57,931 nt of DNA from CAYSEW01 sp964430245. GTDB taxonomy: Bacteria > Bacteroidota > Bacteroidia > Flavobacteriales_D > Parvicellaceae. The first letter of the stretch is position 1. Each line of letters starts with the position of its first letter. The notes below the pieces were generated by a model. The model was not told the origin of the DNA and searched no databases. It worked only from the letters and a program-made list of their open reading frames with translations. Below, piece by piece: positions 44,497-53,593 of the stretch. A program made the translations under genes and the position numbers. Where the stretch lies: positions 1 to 57,931 of the forward strand of contig CAYSEW010000015.1 of the NCBI GenBank assembly GCA_964430245.1. Direction: 5' to 3'.

Positions 44497-45273
44497 TTAG
44501 AATTTGGAATGAATTCTTTTAATACTATGCATTTTATGTGTGATCTTTTTAAAATCATTTGCATAAATTCCATCTTTTGTTAATTGGTCTATCCTTACTT
44601 TACCAGATGCATGAATGATCTGATTATTATCCAGTATTAAACCTACATGGGTTATTATGCCTTCCTTGTTTTGAAAAAATGCTAAATCTCCAGATTGAAT
44701 GTTATTAAAGGCATCGATTTTATCGCCTAATTCTGCTTGTTGATAGGCATCTCTTGGTATATGAATTCCGCAAAGATTATAGATTAGTTGCGTGAACCCA
44801 GAGCAATCTATTCCATAGGGACCTTTGCCTCCCCATAAATAAGGAGTGTTTAGTAATGACCTGGCATATTTTGGATGGTCATTGAAGTTACCAGATGAAA
44901 TGTCATCATTGTATTCATAATTCTTATTTCTAATCCTGCAATTTCCATTGTGGAAATAGGGGAGAACAGCACCATAAGAAATAGGTGTCATATTTTGATT
45001 GTCAAGGTCTTTTAAATAAGCTGTTTTTTTACCACATACAGGAAAATCATTGATAGTGAGGTTGTCATAATCTTCATAAGTGATCTCTTTGTATTGTTTT
45101 TTACAAACCCAACCAGTGTATTGATCTTTTTCCAATTGAATCTGGATCCAATTTTGAGCTTCTTCTATTATTTTAAAATGCTCTCCAAATAATAGCTGTG
45201 TAACGATCTCAGATCTATCGTCACCTTCAGCTCTAACTGATACAATACCTAAATCACAAATACCATATTCCAT
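44497..45273 (-). CDS. NlpC/P60 peptidase with N-terminal SH3-like domain
   Basis: The 258-aa protein has an SH3-like segment (about 8-60, ending TGWVCKKQYKE), a second SH3-like part near 75-125, and the NlpC/P60 domain. Catalytic Cys157 lies in GIDCSGFTQLIY, the His in THVGLILDN and a third residue in IIHASGKV. This resembles YkfC-type gamma-D-glutamyl-diaminopimelate endopeptidases acting on released murein peptides. No signal peptide is present, so it is probably cytoplasmic, which fits peptide recycling. It starts 16 bases after the M42 peptidase gene; the two may cooperate in peptide breakdown. Confidence 0.87.
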   Translation of the reverse strand: MEYGICDLGIVSVRAEGDDRSEIVTQLLFGEHFKIIEEAQNWIQIQLEKDQYTGWVCKKQYKEITYEDYDNLTINDFPVCGKKTAYLKDLDNQNMTPISYGAVLPYFHNGNCRIRNKNYEYNDDISSGNFNDHPKYARSLLNTPYLWGGKGPYGIDCSGFTQLIYNLCGIHIPRDAYQQAELGDKIDAFNNIQSGDLAFFQNKEGIITHVGLILDNNQIIHASGKVRIDQLTKDGIYANDFKKITHKMHSIKRIHSKF

Positions 45274-45288
45274 TATCTAAAGATAGGT

Positions 45289-46215
45289 TTAATTTAAATG
45301 CTCCATTAAATAACGATAAAGATCAACCATGGCCTTAATGTCTTTTTTATGCACCTTTTCGTTAGGGGAATGAACATGATCTTCTGGAGCTCCTATAAAA
45401 CACCAGTCTATAGGGTAGGGAGACTTTTGCAATTGGTTGCCGTCACTTCCTCCAGATGATTCAATTTCTAGCTGATAAGGAATCTCACTTTCTTTCGCTA
45501 ATTCAATAATTTTATCCACATAGCTTCTTCTAGGAATTCCTGAATCCCTTCTAGAAATCACCACACCTTTTCCGTGTTTTACTCCATCAGTCACCCATGT
45601 TATATCAGAAATTAGTGCTTTATTTATATTCCATTTTTCATAGATGTATTTTGCTAAATATCCCACAGCACCACCGCCAACTTCTTCCCAGCAAGAAAAG
45701 CAGATTACGCCATTTTTTAAAGTAGAAGCAAGCTGTAGTGAATTCCATATGCCCAATCGGTTGTCCATATAGCAACACTGAACAAAATTTTCATTTTCCC
45801 TCCAATTAGGTTTGAATGTCAATTCAGTTCCTCTTTCAATTTCTCTTTCAAAAACATATTCTAGACTTTTCTGTCCTTCATCATTTTCTATGACCATTAA
45901 CTCAGCATCTATACATCCCTTTGAATCAGTTCCTATTAATTGATAACCTTCTTCTGTTTTGGGACCACCTACTTTAATTAATTCTTTATTGTACCTAACA
46001 GTAAAACCAATAGAATCCATATGAGCAAAAACAGCCACTTTTGGGTCTCCAAATTTTAAAATAATACAATCCTGAATGAAATCTCCTGTAATTATTTCAG
46101 GTTGAACACTCCATTTTTCTTTGTTATTATTAATATATTCAATTAGAAATTTTTTCATAGCACCTTCATTTCCTGAAGGAGCATGTACTTTACAGAGTTC
46201 TTTTAAAAGTTTCAT
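45289..46215 (-). CDS. M42-family metalloaminopeptidase
   Basis: The 308-aa protein shows the metal ligands of M42 peptidases: HMDSIGF (His), CCYMDNRLG (Asp), CWEEVGGG (Glu-Glu), ISDITW (Asp) and HSPNEKV (His). These enzymes cleave N-terminal residues from peptides, often as dodecamers. It is slightly shorter than typical M42 members (about 340-360). The start is ATG. It precedes the NlpC/P60 gene by 15 bases and is likely co-transcribed with it. It is divergent from the tRNA-His gene. Confidence 0.85.
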   Translation of the reverse strand: MKLLKELCKVHAPSGNEGAMKKFLIEYINNNKEKWSVQPEIITGDFIQDCIILKFGDPKVAVFAHMDSIGFTVRYNKELIKVGGPKTEEGYQLIGTDSKGCIDAELMVIENDEGQKSLEYVFEREIERGTELTFKPNWRENENFVQCCYMDNRLGIWNSLQLASTLKNGVICFSCWEEVGGGAVGYLAKYIYEKWNINKALISDITWVTDGVKHGKGVVISRRDSGIPRRSYVDKIIELAKESEIPYQLEIESSGGSDGNQLQKSPYPIDWCFIGAPEDHVHSPNEKVHKKDIKAMVDLYRYLMEHLN

Positions 46216-46280
46216 ATGCCAAAAATAGAGGAATTAAGAAATGTCGTTTTTAAAATGGAAGAATATTTTGAATAAATATT

Positions 46281-46288
46281 TATATTTG
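46281..46288 (+). promoter_or_regulatory. -7 promoter element of tRNA-His
   Basis: TATATTTG lies 11 bases upstream of the tRNA-His 5' end, at a distance fitting the Bacteroidota -7 element. No convincing -33 TTG is visible. Confidence 0.45.
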
Positions 46289-46299
46289 CCCCCTAATAT

Positions 46300-46374
46300 G
46301 GTGGATGTAGCTCAGTTGGTTAGAGCATCGGTTTGTGGTACCGAGGGTCGCGGGTTCGAATCCCGTCTTCCACC
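46300..46374 (+). tRNA. tRNA-His(GTG)
   Basis: Acceptor stem GTGGATG/CTTCCAC with one T-T mismatch, D-arm AGCTCAGTTGGTTAGAGC, anticodon loop TTGTGGT (anticodon GTG) and T-loop GGGTTCGAATCCC. An extra G at 46300 pairs with the discriminator C, the hallmark of tRNA-His. CCA is not encoded. A terminator follows. Confidence 0.95.
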
Positions 46375-46380
46375 CAATTA

Positions 46381-46409
46381 AAAAGCCTTACAATCGTAAG
46401 GCTTTTTTT
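46381..46409 (+). terminator. Terminator after tRNA-His, possibly bidirectional
   Basis: AAAAGCCTTAC and GTAAGGCTTTT form an 11-bp perfect stem with an AATC loop, followed by a T-run. A run of A precedes the stem, so the minus-strand DUF3050 transcript could also stop here. Confidence 0.88.
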
Positions 46410-46410
46410 A

Positions 46411-47208
46411 TTAATTAAGTATAATTTCTGATTTATAATGTTTGTGTTTAGAAATTTCAAGATCAATGAAATTCCATAAATAAATCCTGTGCTTTAATGC
46501 AGCTTTAGCTACTTCTAAAGACTCTCTCCATTTATTAGGGTCATTACCACATAATTTTTCAACCATTATTAATGATAATGGACCATGTTCATCTCCATCT
46601 AGTTCTATATGCCTTTTAAGGTAATAAATAAGCTTATTATATTTAGATTTATCAGCATCAGATTTATCAAGGATCTCTAAAAACATATCTGGTATCAAAT
46701 CTTCTCTACCAAAAGTAAAAGCAGAGGCAATTATATGTACTTTTTTAGTTTCGATAGTTTTAAATGTAAAATTCATGAATTTTTTTACATTATTATTAAT
46801 CTTAAGGGTATCAATTGCTTTATAGGTGTCTATCCCTGAATCGATCAGATATATTAATTGATGAATCTTTGAAAGGTCACAGTTAATTTGCGACATGGCA
46901 TCCATGTACATTTCAAAATGACTTTTTGGTTCACCTAATTCATTAACGTCACTTTCTTCACCGTGAACAATTTCATTGATGAATCTACTAAGTGTAGGAT
47001 TAGGTTTTGGTGTCCAAGGAACATTTGTATTTGTAAGTTTTATTTGTAATGCTTTTAATAAAGACATGAAATCCCAAACAGCAAATACATGACTCTCCAT
47101 AAATACCTTAATATCTTCAATGGTAGTAAGGTTTTTATATACCGGATGATTTTTAAGGTTTTCTCTTAATGGTTGTAGCTCTTTTTCAAATAATAAAAGT
47201 TCTTTCAT
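46411..47208 (-). CDS. DUF3050-domain protein
   Basis: This 265-aa protein matches DUF3050: it starts ELQPLRENLKNHPVYK and includes VFMESHVFAVWDFMSLLKAL, TLSRFINEIVHGEESDV and SHFEMYMDAM. The histidines and the helical layout suggest a heme-oxygenase-like fold with a metal or ligand pocket, as noted for the family. The reaction is not known. It is cytoplasmic by sequence. A TATATTTG promoter element lies about 23 bases upstream, and it is divergent from the YtxJ gene. Confidence 0.82.
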   Translation of the reverse strand: MKELLLFEKELQPLRENLKNHPVYKNLTTIEDIKVFMESHVFAVWDFMSLLKALQIKLTNTNVPWTPKPNPTLSRFINEIVHGEESDVNELGEPKSHFEMYMDAMSQINCDLSKIHQLIYLIDSGIDTYKAIDTLKINNNVKKFMNFTFKTIETKKVHIIASAFTFGREDLIPDMFLEILDKSDADKSKYNKLIYYLKRHIELDGDEHGPLSLIMVEKLCGNDPNKWRESLEVAKAALKHRIYLWNFIDLEISKHKHYKSEIILN

Positions 47209-47230
47209 GGAGCAAAAAAATTAATTTTTG

Positions 47231-47238
47231 CAAATATA
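47231..47238 (-). promoter_or_regulatory. -7 promoter element of DUF3050 gene
   Basis: The minus strand reads TATATTTG 22 bases upstream of the ATG at 47208. A TTG 15 bases further upstream is closer than usual, so the match is partial. Confidence 0.4.
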
Positions 47239-47285
47239 ATTCTATAATTTTACCAACTAATTTCATTTTATAAAAATGTGTAAAT

Positions 47286-47648
47286 ATGTTTTTTAGAGGT
47301 TCAAATAAAAGTAAAATAAATTGGAGAGAAATTGCCAATGAAAATGATTTGGCTAACTTGTTGGTGCTATCAAATGATCTTCCATGTTTGATCTTTAAAC
47401 ATTCTACACGATGTTCAATAAGCACAATGGCTAAAAGTAGATTAGAGAGAAACTGGGAGGTGGATATAAATCTTGCTCCTTATTATTTGGATTTATTAAA
47501 TCATAGAGAAATTTCTGATAAGATTGCTATGCAATTTAATGTAGTTCATCAGTCTCCCCAAGTTTTATTAATCAGTAAAGAAAAATGTGAATATAATTCT
47601 TCTCATAATGAGATATCTTTTTCGAAAATTAAAGAGAAGATATTATAG
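47286..47648 (+). CDS. ytxJ: YtxJ-like monothiol redox protein (bacillithiol type)
   Basis: The 120-aa protein has a thioredoxin-like fold and the family motif with a single redox cysteine (Cys43) in HSTRCSISTMAKSRLE. YtxJ proteins are thought to remove bacillithiol from oxidised proteins. Bacillithiol is made by many Bacteroidota, but no synthesis gene (bshA, bshB or bshC) lies in the window. It is divergent from DUF3050 and ends 10 bases from the convergent citrate synthase gene. The start is ATG. Confidence 0.85.
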   Translation: MFFRGSNKSKINWREIANENDLANLLVLSNDLPCLIFKHSTRCSISTMAKSRLERNWEVDINLAPYYLDLLNHREISDKIAMQFNVVHQSPQVLLISKEKCEYNSSHNEISFSKIKEKIL

Positions 47649-47658
47649 TTAGCTTAAA

Positions 47659-48945
47659 TTATCTTTTATCAAGTGAAACAAAATCTCTTTCGTTTTCTCC
47701 AGTATATATTTGTCGTGGCCTTCCAATGGGTTGGTTGTCTTCCATCATTTCTTTCCATTGAGCAATCCAACCAGGCAATCTACCTAAAGCAAACATTACA
47801 GTAAACATTTCTGTTGGTATGCCTAATGATCTATAAATAATACCAGAGTAAAAGTCAACGTTTGGATATAACCCTCTAGCTTTAAAATACTCATCATTAA
47901 GCGCTACTTCTTCTAGCTCTTTGGCAATGTCAAGCACAGGATCAACAACACCTAATTTATTCAGAACATCATCTGCAGCTTTTTTGATGATTTTGGCTCT
48001 TGGATCAAAATTTTTGTAAACTCTATGACCAAATCCCATTAATCTGAAGGGGTCATTTTTATCTTTAGCTTTATTGATCCATTTTTCTAGTCCACCTCCA
48101 TCTTCTTTAATTTTTTCTAGCATTTCAATCACTGCCTGATTAGCACCTCCATGTAAAGGTCCCCATAGAGCAGATACACCAGAAGAAATGGATGCATATA
48201 AATTGGCTTGTGATGATCCTACAACTCGAACAGTAGAAGCAGAACAGTTTTGTTCATGATCAGCATGTAGAATGAGTAATTTATTTAAAGCATTGGCAAC
48301 TATTGGGTCTGGATAGTATTTTTCTGATGGCATAGCAAACATCATAAAAAGAAAATTTTCGCAATAGTTGAATTTATTTAAAGGATACATTACAGGATGT
48401 CTCATGGCATTTTTATAAGCCCATGCTGCTAGTGTAGGAATTTTTGCAATTAATCGATGAATGGTAAGATCAACGGCTTTCGTATTTCTGTTTGGATCTT
48501 GAGACTCTGGATAGAAAGTTGATAGAGTACATAAAGACGCAGCTAATATACCCATTGGATGAGCTTTAGCTGGATAAGCTTCAATGAATTCACGCATGTC
48601 TTCATGGACAAGCGTATGATGTGTAATACTTTCTTTAAACTCTCTATATTCTTCCTGAGTGGGTAGGTTACCATAAATTAATAAATAGGCTACTTCTAGA
48701 AATTCAGCTTGCTCAGCCAATTGTTCTATAGGATACCCTCTATATCTTAATATTCCTTTTTCTCCATCTAAAAAGGTAATTGCACTTTTAGTTGAACCGG
48801 TATTTTTAAAGCCAGTATCAATAGTGATATATCCTGACATTCCTCTTAATTTAGAAATATCAATGGCTTTTTCATCTTCAGAGCCAGTAATCACTGGCAA
48901 TTCATATGTGTTTTCTCCCAAGGTTAGTTTAGCAATCTCACTCAT
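47659..48945 (-). CDS. gltA: Citrate synthase
   Basis: The 428-aa enzyme catalyses the entry step of the TCA cycle. Conserved residues are visible in LHADHEQNCSAST, GPLHGGANQAV, GFGHRVYKNFDPRA and the catalytic Asp region YPNVDFYSG. The N-terminal extension and length place it in the long, hexameric (type II, NADH-sensitive in gamma-proteobacteria) group. Regulation by NADH is not established for this clade. The start is ATG. The upstream region holds TATCTTTA with a TTG 18 bases earlier, a likely promoter. Confidence 0.95.
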   Translation of the reverse strand: MSEIAKLTLGENTYELPVITGSEDEKAIDISKLRGMSGYITIDTGFKNTGSTKSAITFLDGEKGILRYRGYPIEQLAEQAEFLEVAYLLIYGNLPTQEEYREFKESITHHTLVHEDMREFIEAYPAKAHPMGILAASLCTLSTFYPESQDPNRNTKAVDLTIHRLIAKIPTLAAWAYKNAMRHPVMYPLNKFNYCENFLFMMFAMPSEKYYPDPIVANALNKLLILHADHEQNCSASTVRVVGSSQANLYASISSGVSALWGPLHGGANQAVIEMLEKIKEDGGGLEKWINKAKDKNDPFRLMGFGHRVYKNFDPRAKIIKKAADDVLNKLGVVDPVLDIAKELEEVALNDEYFKARGLYPNVDFYSGIIYRSLGIPTEMFTVMFALGRLPGWIAQWKEMMEDNQPIGRPRQIYTGENERDFVSLDKR

Positions 48946-48983
48946 AAATTCACATTTTTAATTCTATAATAAGGGCAGTTTTG

Positions 48984-49012
48984 TAAAGATAAAAACTTTA
49001 AGATTGGCTCAA
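48984..49012 (-). promoter_or_regulatory. Probable citrate synthase promoter
   Basis: Minus strand: TTG at 49012-49010 and TATCTTTA at 48991-48984, 18 bases apart, near the TAnnTTTG consensus but with A in the last position. The ATG is 39 bases downstream. Confidence 0.4.
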
Positions 49013-49030
49013 AGATTTGTTATATAAAAA

Positions 49031-50716
49031 TTATCTTAAAATCTTTCTTACAAAAGCAACAGTAAAGTAGGACATTAAAAATACACCTGTAAAACCTTCT
49101 ATAGGAGAAATGATTTTTAATAAACCTGAAGGGGTACATTCACCATAACCAATCGTGAAAAATGTTATAGAGCTAAAATAAAAAGAATCTAATAATTTTT
49201 CAGTAAAATTTAAGCCGCTATCAATACAACTTATATAATTACTATTGTAAAAAACAAAGATCGTATAAATGAATCCATATAGTAGATTGGCAAAGATGAT
49301 ACTTAATAATACTCTTATTGGTGAAGTAGCATATAAACCCATGTAATCAAAAATTACTTTTTGAAAACCAACAATGGGATAATTCCATAATTTATTCCAT
49401 TTATTTCTATTGATCCTCTCCTGAGATAATTGTTTTAATTCATACCTTTTGAATTGGACATATGCCTTGTCTTCATCATTGTAATCTCCAGAGTTTCTAA
49501 AATCTTCTTTTAATATTCTAAATTGATCTGCTTTTTCTTTATAAGAAGTTTCAGATTGATTGGCTATAAGATCATAAACTTTATTTTCTTTCCAAGAAAT
49601 AAAGATCTTTCCAACGATCCTAATATTTTGAATATATAACCTTTTAATATTTACAGGAGCAATTCCTGGTTTAAGATCTATAATATCTCTTATAATTGAA
49701 TTGGATAGGTCAATAAATTGACATCTGTATACTCTAAGATCTAAATAATTAGATAAAATGCACTTTGAAAATGAAAATGATTTTGCTCTTGCATTTAATA
49801 ATGAGATTTTTCCAGATTTAAATTCAGCTTGATCAAATTGAACGTCAACATCGCCAAAAATTGCTTCTTCGAAATTAATGGAGCGATCTCCAAATTTAGC
49901 TCTTCTAAAGCTGACTTTTTCTTTTCCAGCATGTTCTATTTCTGAAAAATTAACTTCAGCATTTCCAAAATCCACCCTTCTGAAATCTAATTTCCCATTA
50001 CCAAATTCAACTTTTGAAAAGTCTATGTACAACCCATTAAAAATAGATTTGTCAAATGAAATAATACCTTCCCCAAATTTGGCATAAGAAAACTGAACAT
50101 CTCCATTACCAAAATTTATGTTTTTAAAATTAACGTTCCCGTCATTGAAACTTGTATTAATAAATGAGAGATTGCCATTTAAAAATGAAGCATTTTCAAA
50201 GGTGATATTTCCCTTACCAAACTTAGTATATTGAAAACTATTATTTCCTTCAGAATAGCTTGTATTACTAAAATCAACATTAAAATCTTCACATATTGAT
50301 TGATAGAATGTTAAATTTCCATGACCAAAATGAGAGTTAGAAAAATCTATTTTATCACCAATAAATGCTGCATAAGAAAAATCAACGACTCTATCAGCTT
50401 CAAATATAGAATCTACAGCTGTAAAATTATTCAACTCAACATGAGAATCAGTTTTTAACTTGTAAATATTTCTATAATTATCAAGAGAAAAGTTTTTTAT
50501 ATAGCAATTGGAAAGCTCTAAACTTTGTCCATGATTGATTTTTTTATAAATATCGTCTAGTTCAGGAACACCATATTTCTTTTTTTCAATAATATTCTTA
50601 TTGATATCTCTAAAGGTTATTCGAGCAGTTTGATTAAGGATTTTCCCATTTGATAATTCAAATGGTTCATCTGTAATTTTTACAGCATAAGTTTGAATAA
50701 CTCTATTGACCTTCAT
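49031..50716 (-). CDS. Repeat beta-helix protein fused to a two-helix potassium channel
   Basis: Residues about 85-330 are a long run of 11-12-residue units with the pattern G-(N/D)-(I/V)-x-F-x4-F-G (for example GNITFENASFLNGNLSF), like a right-handed beta-helix of the pentapeptide-repeat kind but with a longer period. After a charged linker come a membrane helix near 455-485, a pore loop with the selectivity filter TIGYG near 521-525, and a second helix ending the protein. This is the minimal potassium-channel architecture (Ion_trans_2). The repeat domain probably lies in the cytoplasm as a sensor or anchor. I know pentapeptide-channel combinations from a few bacteria but cannot name a characterised example. 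ATG start; 5 bases downstream of the thioredoxin gene. Confidence 0.82.
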   Translation of the reverse strand: MKVNRVIQTYAVKITDEPFELSNGKILNQTARITFRDINKNIIEKKKYGVPELDDIYKKINHGQSLELSNCYIKNFSLDNYRNIYKLKTDSHVELNNFTAVDSIFEADRVVDFSYAAFIGDKIDFSNSHFGHGNLTFYQSICEDFNVDFSNTSYSEGNNSFQYTKFGKGNITFENASFLNGNLSFINTSFNDGNVNFKNINFGNGDVQFSYAKFGEGIISFDKSIFNGLYIDFSKVEFGNGKLDFRRVDFGNAEVNFSEIEHAGKEKVSFRRAKFGDRSINFEEAIFGDVDVQFDQAEFKSGKISLLNARAKSFSFSKCILSNYLDLRVYRCQFIDLSNSIIRDIIDLKPGIAPVNIKRLYIQNIRIVGKIFISWKENKVYDLIANQSETSYKEKADQFRILKEDFRNSGDYNDEDKAYVQFKRYELKQLSQERINRNKWNKLWNYPIVGFQKVIFDYMGLYATSPIRVLLSIIFANLLYGFIYTIFVFYNSNYISCIDSGLNFTEKLLDSFYFSSITFFTIGYGECTPSGLLKIISPIEGFTGVFLMSYFTVAFVRKILR

Positions 50717-50721
50717 TTAAA

Positions 50722-51279
50722 TTAATTACTTTTTTTTAAGCTGGATTGCCAGAGATTATTTAAATAATTATGATAATATTTATATTGTTCTGAAGCAAAG
50801 AAAATTAAAATGCCTAATAGGTTTTCAGTATCCTTATATCCCTTATAAATCATCAACCTTGTTAGGTTTTCATCTAAAATTACATAGCTTGGATAGGAGA
50901 GTTGCCCTTCAAGTATTGAATGTGCAAACCAATGAGTTTTCCCTCTAGATTTAGAACTTCCTTTAACATAAGAAGGTTCTGTATTGATGAATTGATGACC
51001 ATTAAAATTGATAGTATCTCTCGTTTCTGCATCAAATTTAACAGCATAATATTTAGAATTCATATAATTCACAATAGTAGGATCAGAAAATGTCGAAGCA
51101 TCCATTTTTTTACACCAGCCACACCAGCCAGTATAAAAGTCAATAAAAACCTTTTTTTTAATACTGTCTTTATCCCTTAATGAGATCATATCATCCCATG
51201 AAAGCCAATTAATTTTTTCCTGACCATATAAATTAGAGCATAATAAAGTGATTGTAATAAATAAAATAGTCCTTATCAT
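50722..51279 (-). CDS. Exported thioredoxin-fold protein (CGWC)
   Basis: The 185-aa protein has a signal peptide (ILFITITLLCSNLYGQ) and a thioredoxin fold with redox centre CGWC at residues 53-56 (FYTGWCGWCKKMDA), in the group also called DUF255-like or thioredoxin_7. It would act in the periplasm, possibly reducing or forming disulfides. Its end, beyond about residue 130, lacks the standard cis-proline motif clarity but includes HSILEGQLSYPSYVIL, where the cis-proline is expected. It lies 9 bases after the DPP-IV-like gene and 5 bases before the channel gene, so a three-gene transcript is likely. Confidence 0.85.
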   Translation of the reverse strand: MIRTILFITITLLCSNLYGQEKINWLSWDDMISLRDKDSIKKKVFIDFYTGWCGWCKKMDASTFSDPTIVNYMNSKYYAVKFDAETRDTINFNGHQFINTEPSYVKGSSKSRGKTHWFAHSILEGQLSYPSYVILDENLTRLMIYKGYKDTENLLGILIFFASEQYKYYHNYLNNLWQSSLKKSN

Positions 51280-51288
51280 ATAATCAAT

Positions 51289-53481
51289 TTAAAGGTTATC
51301 TATTAAATAATTTGTCATCATATCATATAGATGCCATCTTGTATATCCGCCATAGATACCATGATTTCTGTCTGGATAAGCGAAAAAATCAAATTGTTTA
51401 TTGGCATTTACCAAGGCATTTACCATTTCAAGGGCATTTTGAAAATGTACATTGTCATCTGCAGTACCATGAATTAACAGGTAATTTCCTTTCAGCTTAT
51501 CAACGTGATTAATAGGGGAATTCACATCGTAATTGTCTCCATTTTCTTGAGGGGTTCTCATAAACCTTTCAGTGTAAATATTGTCATAATATCTCCAGTT
51601 TGTAACAGGAGCTACTGCAATTGCTGTACTAAATACATCAGCACCTTTAGTTATACATAATGATGACATATAACCACCATAGCTCCAACCAAAAATTCCA
51701 ATCCTATTTTTATCTATATACTTGAATTCTCCTAATTTTTTAGCAGCTAAGATCTGATCTTCAGTTTCATACTTGCCTAGTTGTAGATAAGTTGAGTGCT
51801 TAAAATCCTTACCTCTAAAGCCTGTTCCTCTTGCATCTACTGAAACAACTATGTATCCATTTTGTGCAAGCATTTGCCACCAGAAATAATTCATCCATTC
51901 CCATTCATCATTTACTGTATTGATACCAGGACCTCCATAAACATACATAAGAAGGGGGTATTCCTTCTTTTTGTTAAAGTCGGGAGGTTTAATCATCCAT
52001 GCATTAAGGTTATTTTCATTGACATCTTTAATTTGAAAAAATTCTTTTTTAGTTAAATTGAATTGATTCATTCTATCTAATAAAGCATTGTTGTCTTTTA
52101 ACACTTTAAAATCAGAGTTATTTAATTGATGAAGAGTAATATAATGAGGAGTATTGGCAGATGTATTGAAATGTAGGTAATAATCAAATGAATTGCTGAA
52201 TTCCGCATGGTTAGTTCCAGCTTTAGTACTTAACTTCTTAAGTTCCTTTCCATTAATATCTATAGTATATACTTCTCTTTGGGTTGGGTGTTCTTTTGCA
52301 GCTTGGAAAAAGATAGATTCTTTTTGTTCGCTCATTCCATAAACTTCAGTAACATCCCAATTTCCACTCGTTATTTGAACAGCATTACCATTGTTTATAT
52401 TTATTTTATATATGTGGTTATATCCGTCTTTTTCACTAGTCCATAAAAAATGCTCGTTGTCATTTAAAAAGGTAAGATTGTCATGAATGTCTATATATGT
52501 TGAAGACTCTTCGGTATATATTATTTGAGTAGTTACTCCGCTGTTATTAGGCCTGTCCGACTTGAATTTACCTGTTAGTATTTTTAATTGATTTTGAAGA
52601 CGATTCATTTTTTGAACAGAGAGTATGTCTGGATCTGAAGTCCATTTGATTCTTGGTATATATATATCTGGATCTGTTCCTATATCAAATGGAGTAGTTC
52701 TGTTATTGTTTAATTCGTAGACATTAATTGATATAACTGAATTTGCTTCTCCTGCTTTTGGGTATTTGAATTTATGATGAGTAGGATAGAGTGATCCATA
52801 CATTTCCATTTGGAATTCTTTCACATCACCTTCATAAAATGAATAATAGGCAATTTTACTACCATCTGAAGACCATTCAAAACCTTTGTCAAAGCTGAAC
52901 TCTTCTTCATAAACCCAATCTGTGGCTCCATTGATTACTTCATTAATTTTACCATCTTCGGTAACTACTATTTCTTCATTTGTATTTAAATCTTTGATGA
53001 AAATGTTATTTTCTCTAACAAAAGCAATATGATGACCAGTTGGAGAAAATTCTGCCAATCTTTGTTTCCCCTGTTTAAAATCTGTTAAAGGAGCTAATTC
53101 ATTAGATTTAATATCATATATATAATAATTTGATTCAGTTGAATGCCTATAGATTGGCTCCATAGAAGTAGCAATTAATACTTGAGATTCTTTATGGTTG
53201 AATTGATAATTGTCAATTGAATTTCCAGGAACATCATCTGAAGATAGAATAGTACTTATTTTCTCATAATTAGCATAAGTGTATTTATTGATTTGCATAG
53301 TTCCATTATCATAATCTATATCTAATGAAGTAAAATGCTTGCCGTCATTCATAGAATTAACATCAGAGATCTGTTCTGGATAGAATGTTCCAGTACCCCA
53401 TATAATTTGGTTGGTTAATTTATTCTGGCTATAGAAATTACATCCATATAATATGAATATATATATAATTGTTTTTTTCAT
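51289..53481 (-). CDS. Dipeptidyl-peptidase IV family serine peptidase (S9)
   Basis: The 730-aa exported protein has a short signal peptide (IYIFILYGCNFYSQ), a beta-propeller region near 60-470, and an alpha/beta-hydrolase domain. The catalytic Ser lies near 600 in GWSYGGYMSS, the Asp near 674 in HGTADDNV and the His near 707 in RNHGIYGG. The double-glutamate motif EEEFSFDKGFEW near 190, which binds the peptide N-terminus, points to DPP-IV activity (X-Pro cleavage). It probably acts in the periplasm. Length is normal. The start is ATG. Confidence 0.92.
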   Translation of the reverse strand: MKKTIIYIFILYGCNFYSQNKLTNQIIWGTGTFYPEQISDVNSMNDGKHFTSLDIDYDNGTMQINKYTYANYEKISTILSSDDVPGNSIDNYQFNHKESQVLIATSMEPIYRHSTESNYYIYDIKSNELAPLTDFKQGKQRLAEFSPTGHHIAFVRENNIFIKDLNTNEEIVVTEDGKINEVINGATDWVYEEEFSFDKGFEWSSDGSKIAYYSFYEGDVKEFQMEMYGSLYPTHHKFKYPKAGEANSVISINVYELNNNRTTPFDIGTDPDIYIPRIKWTSDPDILSVQKMNRLQNQLKILTGKFKSDRPNNSGVTTQIIYTEESSTYIDIHDNLTFLNDNEHFLWTSEKDGYNHIYKININNGNAVQITSGNWDVTEVYGMSEQKESIFFQAAKEHPTQREVYTIDINGKELKKLSTKAGTNHAEFSNSFDYYLHFNTSANTPHYITLHQLNNSDFKVLKDNNALLDRMNQFNLTKKEFFQIKDVNENNLNAWMIKPPDFNKKKEYPLLMYVYGGPGINTVNDEWEWMNYFWWQMLAQNGYIVVSVDARGTGFRGKDFKHSTYLQLGKYETEDQILAAKKLGEFKYIDKNRIGIFGWSYGGYMSSLCITKGADVFSTAIAVAPVTNWRYYDNIYTERFMRTPQENGDNYDVNSPINHVDKLKGNYLLIHGTADDNVHFQNALEMVNALVNANKQFDFFAYPDRNHGIYGGYTRWHLYDMMTNYLIDNL

Positions 53482-53593
53482 TTTTTAATATTAGAGTGTC
53501 GAATTTACCTAAATTCAAAATTCAGACCAAAATTTATTTCTCAGATTTTGAAATGTAAAAAGAACAAGAAATAGATTAGCAATTAATGCTTGA

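Noticed and set aside
44379..44573. Longer start of the reelin-like T9SS gene
   Set aside because: The added 65 residues overlap the end of the NlpC/P60 gene and lack an export signal; ATG at 44378 starts a clean signal peptide.
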